From UMGS1279 sp045536815 (GTDB lineage Bacteria > Bacillota > Clostridia > Oscillospirales > Acutalibacteraceae): 51,285 nucleotides of DNA. The notes beneath the pieces were generated by a model. That model was not told the origin of the DNA. It worked only from the letters and a program-made list of their open reading frames with translations, and did not search any database. The translations under genes were made by a program, and so were the position numbers. The number at the start of each line of letters is the position of its first letter. Position 1 is the first letter of the stretch. The stretch covers positions 1 to 51,285 of the forward strand of contig JAZSOH010000027.1 in assembly GCA_045536815.1 (NCBI GenBank), given 5' to 3'. Below, piece by piece: positions 22,727-30,431 of this stretch.

Positions 22727-25122
22727 TTTAATGGTTTAACCCCCCAAATATTTTCGGCATATTCTTTAACCGAACGGTCGGCAGAAAAAATTCCCGCATT
22801 TGCAATATTTGTAAGGGACATTTTTTGCCAAAGCATTTTTTCACGGTAAAGGCGGCTAATATCATTTTGAGCCTTTTGATAATCGGCAAAATCTGCTAAA
22901 GCCATATAGGTATCTGTACTTATAAAAAGCTCAGATAAATCTTTAAAAGATTTCCCTCCAAAGCCTATATTCAAAAAGTCGAGAGCGCATTTAAGATAAG
23001 GGTTGTTTTCGTAATATTCTTTGGGGCAGTAGCCGTGTTTTTTGCGCTGTTTAGCTTCGCCTGCATCCATACCAAAAATAACAATGTTTTCGTCCCCAAC
23101 GGCAGAATGAATTTCAAGATTAGCGCCATCATCGGTACCTAGTGTAATAGCGCCGTTTAGCATAAGCTTCATATTGCCCGTTCCACTGGCTTCGGTTCCG
23201 GCTAAAGAAATTTGTTCGCTTACTTCTGCGGCGGGAATCATAATTTCTGCAAGGCTTACGCTGTAGTTTTGGGCAAAAATAATCTTTATTTTGTCCTTCA
23301 CTGCGGGGTCATTGTTAATAAGAACCGAAAGGTGCCAAATAAGTTCAATAATTTTTTTGGCAAGAAGATATCCGGGTGCCGCTTTTGCTCCAAATATATA
23401 GGTTTTAGGATAAAAATCAATATTCGGGTTTTCTTTTAACTTAAGATACTCGGATATAATGTTTAAAACGTTAAGATGCTGTCTTTTGTACTCGTGAAGC
23501 CTTTTGACCTGCATATCAAAAATCGAGTTCGGGTCGAAGCAAAGTCCCATAGTGTTCTTTAAATAGTTTGAAAGACGTATTTTGTTTTTTAGTTTAATTT
23601 CGGCAAGGTCGTTTAAAACGGTTGTATCGTCTTTAAATTCTAAAAGTTTTTTAAGCTCCACGGCATTATATTTAAAACCATCTCCAATAATAGAAGTTAG
23701 ATAGTCGCTTAGCTTTGGGTTGGCCGAGCAAAGCCAACGGCGGTGTGCAATACCGTTAGTAACATTTGTAAATTTTTCGGGATAAAGAGCATAAAAATCT
23801 TTAAATACATCATTTTTAATAATTTCGCTGTGAAGCTTTGAAACACCGTTTATTTTATGACAGGCAACCGCACAAAGATTTGCCATTTTAACCATTCCAT
23901 TCGAAATAATTGCCGTTCTCTCGACATAGTTTTCGTCTTTTGTCTTTTGAAAGGCAAACTCGCGATATCTTCTGTCAATTTCTTTTACAATTCCAAAAAT
24001 TCTTGGAATTCTTCTTTCAAAAAGGTCGCATTGCCAACATTCAAGAGCCTCGCTCATAACGGTATGATTTGTGTAGGCTACAGTTTTAGTGACGATATCC
24101 CAAGCCTTATCAAAAGTATAGCCACACTCATCTAAAAGAAAGCGCATAAGTTCGGGTATAACAAGAGCGGGGTGTGTGTCGTTTATATGAATTGCAACCT
24201 TATCAGAAAGGTTGTCAAGGGTGCCGTAAACTCTAAGATGCCGCCTTAAAATATCCTGAATGGAAGCAGAAACCAAAAAATATTGTTGTCTTAGTCTTAA
24301 AGATTTTCCTTCCATATGGTTGTCTTCGGGATAAAGAATTTTGCTGATAACCTCGCTCATCGCCCGTTTTTCAAGAGCCAAAGCATAATCGCCTTGGTTA
24401 AAGGCCGCCATATCAATAGAGGGGCTTTCTGCACTAAAAAGGCGTAAGGCGTTTACAGTTTTTCCGTCAGCTCCCGCTACCATAAGGTCATAGGGTACTG
24501 CATTTACAACGTTTCCGCCTATAATTTCTACATGGTGAAAGCCGTCGCGCCACTCCTCCTTTACCTGTCCGTCGAAGGTAACACTTACGGTTGCCGAGGG
24601 GTGTGCTTCTAGCCAAACCTTGCCGCCGGGTAGCCAAAAATCAGGGAGCTCTGTTTGCCAACCATCGACAAGTTTTTGCCTAAAAATACCAAACTCAAAT
24701 AGAATAGAATAACCCATAGCGGGGTACGAGCCCGTAGAAAGACAGTCTAAAAAACAAGCGGCAAGACGACCAAGACCTCCGTTACCAAGGCCTGCATCGG
24801 GCTCTAGCTCGTATAGACTTTCAAGGTTTACCCCCAAATCGCTTAGTGCTTCACGTACTGTATTTTCAAGCCCCAAGTTAAATAAATTGTTTTTAAGTGA
24901 GCGTCCCATTAAAAATTCCATGCTTAAATAGTAAGCGGTTTTTGCTTTCTTTTTCTCTACCTCGTTTCTAAATTTTGCGCGTCTCGTTCGCATAATTTCC
25001 AAAAGCATAGTCACAGTTGCCTTGTAAAAAAGCTCATCTGAGGCTTCGGTTGGCGAGACCCCGAAATTGTGGGACAATGAGGTTACAATCTTTTTCTTGA
25101 GTTTTTCAGCAGTATATTCCAT
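22723..25122 (-). CDS. glgP: Glycogen/alpha-glucan phosphorylase
   Basis: The 799-residue protein is a full-length GT35 phosphorylase. It has the N-terminal YLSMEFLMGRSL and LGNGGLGRLAACFLDC motifs, HINDTHPAL in the middle and the pyridoxal phosphate motif EASGTGNMKLMLNGA toward the end, whose Lys binds the cofactor. It releases glucose 1-phosphate from glycogen or maltodextrin. The ATG follows AAAGGAGATAAG. It forms a two-gene operon with the GH13 enzyme. Confidence 0.96.
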   Translation of the reverse strand: MEYTAEKLKKKIVTSLSHNFGVSPTEASDELFYKATVTMLLEIMRTRRAKFRNEVEKKKAKTAYYLSMEFLMGRSLKNNLFNLGLENTVREALSDLGVNLESLYELEPDAGLGNGGLGRLAACFLDCLSTGSYPAMGYSILFEFGIFRQKLVDGWQTELPDFWLPGGKVWLEAHPSATVSVTFDGQVKEEWRDGFHHVEIIGGNVVNAVPYDLMVAGADGKTVNALRLFSAESPSIDMAAFNQGDYALALEKRAMSEVISKILYPEDNHMEGKSLRLRQQYFLVSASIQDILRRHLRVYGTLDNLSDKVAIHINDTHPALVIPELMRFLLDECGYTFDKAWDIVTKTVAYTNHTVMSEALECWQCDLFERRIPRIFGIVKEIDRRYREFAFQKTKDENYVERTAIISNGMVKMANLCAVACHKINGVSKLHSEIIKNDVFKDFYALYPEKFTNVTNGIAHRRWLCSANPKLSDYLTSIIGDGFKYNAVELKKLLEFKDDTTVLNDLAEIKLKNKIRLSNYLKNTMGLCFDPNSIFDMQVKRLHEYKRQHLNVLNIISEYLKLKENPNIDFYPKTYIFGAKAAPGYLLAKKIIELIWHLSVLINNDPAVKDKIKIIFAQNYSVSLAEIMIPAAEVSEQISLAGTEASGTGNMKLMLNGAITLGTDDGANLEIHSAVGDENIVIFGMDAGEAKQRKKHGYCPKEYYENNPYLKCALDFLNIGFGGKSFKDLSELFISTDTYMALADFADYQKAQNDISRLYREKMLWQKMSLTNIANAGIFSADRSVKEYAENIWGVKPLK

Positions 25123-25212
25123 TTCTTATCTCCTTTAGAAAATTTTGGTGATAAAATTTCTTTTTTAAGTTATTTAAAATTGTTGATTTTAGGGGGAAAA
25201 GGTAGTAAAATA

Positions 25213-25266
25213 AAAGCAAACACGAACAATCCAAACCTGATTTTGAGGTAGGATTTTCGCCTTTGC
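25213..25266. repeat. Remnant of the palindromic element
   Basis: This piece resembles the reverse complement of the right end of 20599-20871. It shares AAGCAAAC, GAA-AAT and AACCTG at matching spacing, and then the identical run GGTAGGATTTTCGCCTTTGC. Only one end is present. It lies between the divergent glgP and amidase genes. Confidence 0.65.
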
Positions 25267-25337
25267 ACTCATTAAAAAACTTTTACTAGATTATATTATG
25301 TCCGACAAGCATTAAAATACACTATTTGGAGGAATAT

Positions 25338-28300
25338 ATGCTAAGGAAAAATAAAAATGCCGAAAGGCAAAACAGCGAAATGATTGACCGCTATGTTTCG
25401 TCTTTAGGCAAAAAAGAGCGAAAACGCACAAAAAGGTTCAAACCGAGGAATAAGCGTATGTACAAAAAAAGAAAACTGCCGATTTTTATTTGCAGTTTTC
25501 TTATTCTTGTTTTTGTTTTTTTTGGTGCAGCCTTTTTGCTTGAGTATAATATGATTTATGATATAAGCTCCCTTTTTGAAGAAAAGCAAACAATAAACGT
25601 AATACCACAGTCCACGGGACGAGAAAAAATAGAATATTCTATGCCTAATCGCCCAACAAAAATATTTGCAACTACTGTCCGATTTGGTGTAGATATTACA
25701 GGCGACAGTACGGCTGAAGAACTTGGCAACTTAGTAGAAAAAATAAAGGCAAGAGATTTAACGACTGTTTTTGTAAGCCTCTCTCCCGAAACCTTTTTTG
25801 AAAAAGAGGGCGCGGAGAGAAAGGCCTTCGAAACCTTTGCTTCTTTTGCTACGGCTAAAGGGTTAACTGTTTTTGCAGAGTTTGATTTATCGGGCACTAC
25901 CGATTTCGACCTTAAAAATCCTGACTTTAGTTTAGAAGCCTTAAATAAGGTAGAGGCAATTTCTAAAACTGAAGGTATCGGTGGAATTTTCTTTTCGGGA
26001 ATCGGCCGAAATAAAAGCGGCACCGATTTTAATGAGTATTTAACCCTTGGTAGCTTTATGGGTTATAAAAAATATAGTGAAACAGTACTTACAAATTTTG
26101 TAAGCGAAATGAGAGAAACAGTAAAAAGTGTGGCACCAAACATTTATTTAGGTATCATTTGCGACAGTGTTTACGAAAGCAAGGAAAGTAGTGAAAATGG
26201 TATAGCTGCTACGGATAAGACGGAGCTTTTAAGGGATAAAAATGCCGACGTTTTACTATGGCTTAGGGAAAAATATTTTGACGGAGTTTTTGTAAATGCC
26301 GCATTTTCTACAACCGATAAAAGCCCATCATTTAATGATGTTGTAAATTGGTGGAGTGAAAATGTGCCATCCGATAGCGATATTGGGTTTATTCTTTCCT
26401 CAGACCTGGCAGCTAAAGGGGAGGCAGGTTTTAAAAACCCCGACCAGCTTACAAGACAGTTAATGGCGCTTAACGATAAAAACCGTTATACATTTTGTTT
26501 TAACAGTTTTTTTGATATGGAAAACGACAAAACCGAGGCTTCTAAGGTTGCCTATAAATACATAAGCGGCGGCGTTAATGACGATTATATTCTTACAAAT
26601 TTAACAATTACTTCTCCTAAAAAAAGAAGTGTTACGGTTTATGAAGACGAAATATCCTTTGTTGGAGCATCCGACCCCAACTTTAAACTTACCTTAAATG
26701 GTAAAGAAATGGAACGTACTGAGTATGGATATTTCTCGGTTACCGAAAAGCTAAAGGTTGGAAACAATTATTTCACTTTTGAGCACAAAGGCTCTAAAGA
26801 AACATATACGGTAAATTACGTTTATGTTGTTATAAAATCATATTCGCCAAAAGCGAGTGTAAGTGTTGAGAGTGGTTCGACTCTTATTGTTAAAACCGTC
26901 GCACGAAACGGCAGTAAGGTTACGGCATCTCTCGGCGGTAAGGTTATAACACTCGAAAAAACTGCCGAGGAAAAGGATACAAATTTTGCAACCTATGTTG
27001 GCGCCTTTAAGCAAAAGACATACACAAAGGACACAAATTTAGGTTCAATTGTTTTTGTAGGAACACATAATGGCGTTACAGACAAATATTCAGGTGGCAA
27101 GGTAACCGTTAAGAAAAAGCCCGTACCTGTAACCAGTACATTTATTCCCGAACACGAATATATAAGTGTTGGTAATACGCTTATTGCAAAGGTTGTAAAA
27201 AAACAAATTGAAACCTTTAGCGGAAATACCTTTGACGACCTTTCACAGCCCTTTAATAGCTATCTGCCCGAGGGTACGGTTGATTACTGTAGCGAGGAAA
27301 CAAGCATAGACCCCGATTCCGGAAATATTTATAGAACACTTCGCTATGGAAAAAGGGTATATGCAAAAAAAGAAAAGGGCAATATAGAAATACTTCGAGG
27401 AACTTTGCCCTCACATAACACCCTAGAAGCAACATCACTTACTACAGAGGGTCAGTATACAGTTTTAACCCTAAAAACCCTTTGGCATGCGCCCTTTACT
27501 TTAGAGGTTGGGCCTCAAAGCTATCAGGGAGGAACAAGTGACCAGAGAGGACTTATAACATCCCGAACCTTTAAGTATGTAGATATAAAGTTTTGCTATG
27601 CAAAGTCCTTTGAAGGCAGTTTAGATGAATTCAAAAACAGCCCTGTTTTCAGTAAGGCAGAGCTTCATAAAGGCACTGCAGATTACACCTTAAGACTTCA
27701 TCTCAGGAAAAAGGGTAATTTCTATGGCTTTAGCGCCAATTATGATAAAGACGGGAATTTGGTATTTAAGTTTTTAAATCCCGTAAAGGCGCAAAGCGCA
27801 AACAACAAATATGGCGGTACACTTAAAGGTATCACAATAGCTATTGATGCAGGCCATGGCGGAAGCGACCCGGGTGCTCTTGGCTCTAACCCTAATTTTA
27901 GCGAAGCAAACAGGAATTTGGCTCTTGCAAAAATTCTCGAGGCTAAATTTAAATCGCTTGGCGCAAAGGTGGTTATGACAAGAACTTCAAACACCGCACT
28001 CACACAGGATGAACGAATGAATATTGTAAGAAACGCTTCGGCCAACCTTGCCATATCGGTTCATAGAGATTCTTCGGTTCGAAGCTCGGCCAGAGGGTTT
28101 ACAAGCTACTACTTTAACCCTTACACCCATCAAGTAGCCGAGTATATACAAAAAAATATGGCGGCTAGTAAAAACTATACCTCTTCTTCGCTAAAATGGC
28201 ACTATTTTTATATGTCGCGTATAAGTGACTGCCCCGTTGTGCTTACCGAAAATGGATTTATGTCTAATGCTGTAGATTTCAATAATATGCTAAACGGAAA

Positions 28301-28367
28301 ATGGAATGAAAGCTGTGCCGACGCTATTGTAAAGGGTGTTGTTGAGTATTTTCTTAATATAGGATAG
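25338..28367 (+). CDS. Giant membrane-anchored N-acetylmuramoyl-L-alanine amidase
   Basis: The 1009-residue protein starts at ATG 25338, since GGAGG just upstream is its ribosome site and the earlier TTG lies inside it. A basic N-terminal tail is followed by one membrane helix (about 47-69). Residues about 95-380 resemble a glycosidase-like TIM barrel (FGVDITGDS, TVFVSLSPETFF, GIFFSGIG, GVFVNAAF). Several beta modules of immunoglobulin type follow. The end (about 830-1005) is an Amidase_3 domain: IAIDAGHGGSDPGA, the Glu in SEANRNLAL, SVHRD, and LTENGFMSN with the catalytic Glu. It probably cuts peptide stems from peptidoglycan outside the membrane. Confidence 0.88.
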   Translation: MLRKNKNAERQNSEMIDRYVSSLGKKERKRTKRFKPRNKRMYKKRKLPIFICSFLILVFVFFGAAFLLEYNMIYDISSLFEEKQTINVIPQSTGREKIEYSMPNRPTKIFATTVRFGVDITGDSTAEELGNLVEKIKARDLTTVFVSLSPETFFEKEGAERKAFETFASFATAKGLTVFAEFDLSGTTDFDLKNPDFSLEALNKVEAISKTEGIGGIFFSGIGRNKSGTDFNEYLTLGSFMGYKKYSETVLTNFVSEMRETVKSVAPNIYLGIICDSVYESKESSENGIAATDKTELLRDKNADVLLWLREKYFDGVFVNAAFSTTDKSPSFNDVVNWWSENVPSDSDIGFILSSDLAAKGEAGFKNPDQLTRQLMALNDKNRYTFCFNSFFDMENDKTEASKVAYKYISGGVNDDYILTNLTITSPKKRSVTVYEDEISFVGASDPNFKLTLNGKEMERTEYGYFSVTEKLKVGNNYFTFEHKGSKETYTVNYVYVVIKSYSPKASVSVESGSTLIVKTVARNGSKVTASLGGKVITLEKTAEEKDTNFATYVGAFKQKTYTKDTNLGSIVFVGTHNGVTDKYSGGKVTVKKKPVPVTSTFIPEHEYISVGNTLIAKVVKKQIETFSGNTFDDLSQPFNSYLPEGTVDYCSEETSIDPDSGNIYRTLRYGKRVYAKKEKGNIEILRGTLPSHNTLEATSLTTEGQYTVLTLKTLWHAPFTLEVGPQSYQGGTSDQRGLITSRTFKYVDIKFCYAKSFEGSLDEFKNSPVFSKAELHKGTADYTLRLHLRKKGNFYGFSANYDKDGNLVFKFLNPVKAQSANNKYGGTLKGITIAIDAGHGGSDPGALGSNPNFSEANRNLALAKILEAKFKSLGAKVVMTRTSNTALTQDERMNIVRNASANLAISVHRDSSVRSSARGFTSYYFNPYTHQVAEYIQKNMAASKNYTSSSLKWHYFYMSRISDCPVVLTENGFMSNAVDFNNMLNGKWNESCADAIVKGVVEYFLNIG

Positions 28368-28372
28368 TAAAA

Positions 28373-28632
28373 ACAAAAAAGACCTTGCGGGTATGCGTTG
28401 TACCCGTAAGGATACAACGCAGCGATATAAATCCCTTTCGGAATTTGCGATATACCTAACGGTGCGATATAAGGCTGCGCCTTTCGATATGTCCTTCGGA
28501 CAAGATGGTATTTATATCATATCGCGTTTACTGATAGGTAAACATATCGAATTTTACGAAGTAAAATATATCGAATTGCGAAGCAATATATCGCGAATTA
28601 CAATTCTCAAAAATTTAATATATTCTCTGTGA
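28373..28632. repeat. Hairpin-rich AT-biased intergenic element
   Basis: No gene is supported in this stretch. It is a chain of short palindromes, several closed by CTTCGG, TTTCGG or GAA loops: CTTGCGGGTA/TACCCGTAAG at 28383-28409, then units built on GCGATAT, TCGATATGTC and ATATCGAATTGC. The word ATATCG and its complement recur many times. It looks like a non-coding repeat element or a structured RNA. A short open frame across it has no ribosome site. Confidence 0.5.
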
Positions 28633-28638
28633 GACAGT

Positions 28639-28674
28639 AAAAAAAGGAAGCACGAAACTTTCGTGCTTCCTTTA
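28639..28674 (+). terminator. Terminator before the LRR-like gene
   Basis: AAAGGAAGCACGAAA pairs with TTTCGTGCTTCCTTT around a single base, with A and T runs on both sides. It may end the amidase transcript. Confidence 0.8.
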
Positions 28675-28753
28675 ACTTTGTCTTATATCGTAGCAAGCAG
28701 GGAAAATGTATATCGCATTTATCACTTGTTAGGAGAACCTAAAACCCTTAACC

Positions 28754-28782
28754 TTGCTAAGTAGTTAAAGATATGGTATAAT
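28754..28782 (+). promoter_or_regulatory. Promoter of the LRR-like gene
   Basis: TTGCTA at 28754-28759 and a perfect TATAAT at 28777-28782 are separated by 17 bases. The ATG follows 37 bases later with GAGGTGA in front. Confidence 0.6.
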
Positions 28783-28818
28783 AACATTATAAGAGTATTC
28801 TTACTTATGAGGTGAAGA

Positions 28819-29730
28819 ATGAATAACAAATTTTATGACATTGCATTTAATGATTCGCTAACTTTTTATACTTATGAACTGTATTGTTCTCCCGAAAATA
28901 GAGAAATTATTAATTGCACAGAAGAGTTTTTTAATCAAGGTTTTTTAAAAAATTCAGTATGGGACAAATATGCAGAGTACTCATATAAGTGCAAAGATTG
29001 CCCCCATTTTAAACACGATATAGGTTTTTATTTTGGAGACGGTCACTATACTAATAATTTTTCAACCAAAGATACTTTTATGATTAGTGTTAAAAACACG
29101 GAAGAATTAAATCTTGTTGTTGAAAATTTGCCAATTAACACTAAAACGATTTGGATAGGCAGTACTAAACCCATAGATTATTCTGCTCTTGAAAAACTGA
29201 GCCGACTCCAAACTGTATGTATTGGACTAGGAGCAAAAGATATTCTTTGGGATATGGAAAAAACACCGAATCTTGATGTTTTAGAAATTGAATTAGGCGC
29301 TAATGCTCCTGAAATAACAAAAATTAAAAAAGCAAAAAGTTTGAGGCATTTATGCTTAAACATTCACACCTCCCAAATTAACAATACCGTTATTCCTACA
29401 TTTTCGTTTTTAAAAGAAATGCCTAACCTTGATAGTATGGTTATATCGGGAGTTACTGCACAAGACGATAATATTGACGATTTAATCAATATACCTAACC
29501 TAAAACGATTATGGATTTCACCCGATATTTATTCAACCGAAGATTATGCAAAATTTGAATCTTTAAAGTTTAAAATATATGATGAATATGGAATCTATGA
29601 ATACGACAAAGAAGAAGCAACAATAGAAGATATTAGACCACTTGGAAAAGGGAAACGATATTTTAGGTCTGAAAAATCCAAAGAAAACTTTATTGCACAA
29701 TACAAAAGCCTTATGCAAAAGCATCAATAA
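28819..29730 (+). CDS. Leucine-rich-repeat-like protein of unknown function
   Basis: The 303-residue soluble protein has no signal peptide or membrane helix. The N-terminal third contains a Cys pair in YKCKDCPHF. The middle (about 100-250) shows degenerate leucine-rich repeat periodicity with LEKLSRLQTVCI, MEKTPNLDVLEIEL, IKKAKSLRHLCLNI, LKEMPNLDSMVISG and LINIPNLKRLWIS at roughly 24-35-residue steps. The C-terminus is charged. Such proteins usually bind other proteins. It has its own promoter and terminator and stands alone, so it may be an accessory gene. I do not recognise a named family. Confidence 0.65.
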   Translation: MNNKFYDIAFNDSLTFYTYELYCSPENREIINCTEEFFNQGFLKNSVWDKYAEYSYKCKDCPHFKHDIGFYFGDGHYTNNFSTKDTFMISVKNTEELNLVVENLPINTKTIWIGSTKPIDYSALEKLSRLQTVCIGLGAKDILWDMEKTPNLDVLEIELGANAPEITKIKKAKSLRHLCLNIHTSQINNTVIPTFSFLKEMPNLDSMVISGVTAQDDNIDDLINIPNLKRLWISPDIYSTEDYAKFESLKFKIYDEYGIYEYDKEEATIEDIRPLGKGKRYFRSEKSKENFIAQYKSLMQKHQ

Positions 29731-29772
29731 AAAATAGCTATGACAAAACAAAATGTCATAGCTATTTTTTTA
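29729..29772 (+). terminator. Terminator of the LRR-like gene
   Basis: AAAAATAGCTATGACA pairs with TGTCATAGCTATTTTT around AAACAAAA, followed by further Ts. Confidence 0.9.
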
Positions 29773-29828
29773 AAACTGTCCTTTATGGTACAACCCCTAC
29801 CACAAGGTCTTTTTATAATATGTTATGT

Positions 29829-30239
29829 TTATTCTTCACATTTTTCGAGCAAAGAAGTTGCCTCTGATAAGAGCTTTTCTTTATAGTTTAAAGGTAGTAA
29901 CCTCATATAGCTTATGAGAAGCTTTTCCTCAAAGCTAAGAGAAGAAAAGCTAACGGATTCGGAAGCTTCTTCTGGAGTTGCAAAAATACTGTTAGAATCA
30001 TTAAAGGTTAAAATACCGTCAGATACATTTTCCTCGTTTCCATAAACTAAAAAATGGGTTGAAACGGAAAAAATTGCTGCAAGTTTTTTTATGTTTTCGT
30101 TGCCCGGGTTAACCCCGTGTTCATAATACGCATAGGTAGAACGTTTGATTTTCAAAATATCTGCTAATTGTTGCTGTGTAAGCCCGTGTGCTTTCCTAAG
30201 AGTTCTAAGATTTTCGCCTAAAATGTTACTTTCTTTCAT
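29829..30239 (-). CDS. XRE family transcriptional regulator
   Basis: The 136-residue protein has an N-terminal Cro/C1-type helix-turn-helix (about residues 8-62): LRTLRKAHGLTQQQLADILK, then STYAYYEHGVNPGNENIKKL. The C-terminal half (65-136) is acidic and helical without a known domain. AAGGAGAAAAC precedes the ATG. Its targets are unknown; no adjacent partner gene is evident, though it is divergent from the tRNA-Thr gene. Confidence 0.88.
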   Translation of the reverse strand: MKESNILGENLRTLRKAHGLTQQQLADILKIKRSTYAYYEHGVNPGNENIKKLAAIFSVSTHFLVYGNEENVSDGILTFNDSNSIFATPEEASESVSFSSLSFEEKLLISYMRLLPLNYKEKLLSEATSLLEKCEE

Positions 30240-30272
30240 TTCGTTTTCTCCTTATTTTATTTTGTGCGGGAC

Positions 30273-30301
30273 TTGACTATAAGTGCAATTATTGATATAA
30301 T
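30273..30301 (+). promoter_or_regulatory. Promoter of tRNA-Thr
   Basis: TTGACT at 30273-30278 and TATAAT at 30296-30301 are 17 bases apart, 15 bases before the mature tRNA. Confidence 0.75.
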
Positions 30302-30316
30302 ACTTGTGTTAAATTT

Positions 30317-30391
30317 GCTGATGTGGCTCAATGGCAGAGCGGCTCACTCGTAATGAGCAGGTTGTCAGTTCGATTCTGATCATCAGCTCCA
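30317..30391 (+). tRNA. tRNA-Thr (CGT anticodon)
   Basis: A full cloverleaf is visible: acceptor GCTGATG/CATCAGC, D-arm GCTC-AGAGC, anticodon stem GCTCA/TGAGC with loop CTCGTAA (anticodon CGT, reads ACG), T-arm GTCAG-TTCGATT-CTGAT, discriminator T and encoded CCA at 30389-30391. G1-C72 and C2-G71 agree with threonine identity. Confidence 0.95.
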
Positions 30392-30400
30392 TTTTTATTT

Positions 30401-30431
30401 AAAACGGGCTAAAGCCCGTTTTATTTTTTTA
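30401..30431. terminator. Terminator between tRNA-Thr and the U32 peptidase
   Basis: AAAACGGGCT and AGCCCGTTTT pair around two bases and are followed by a T run. It ends the tRNA transcript and could also serve the minus-strand gene whose stop is at 30429. Confidence 0.8.

Noticed and set aside
28393..28632. 79-codon open frame across the hairpin-rich repeat
   Set aside because: There is no ribosome site, the coding reads through palindromes and the peptide resembles no family.
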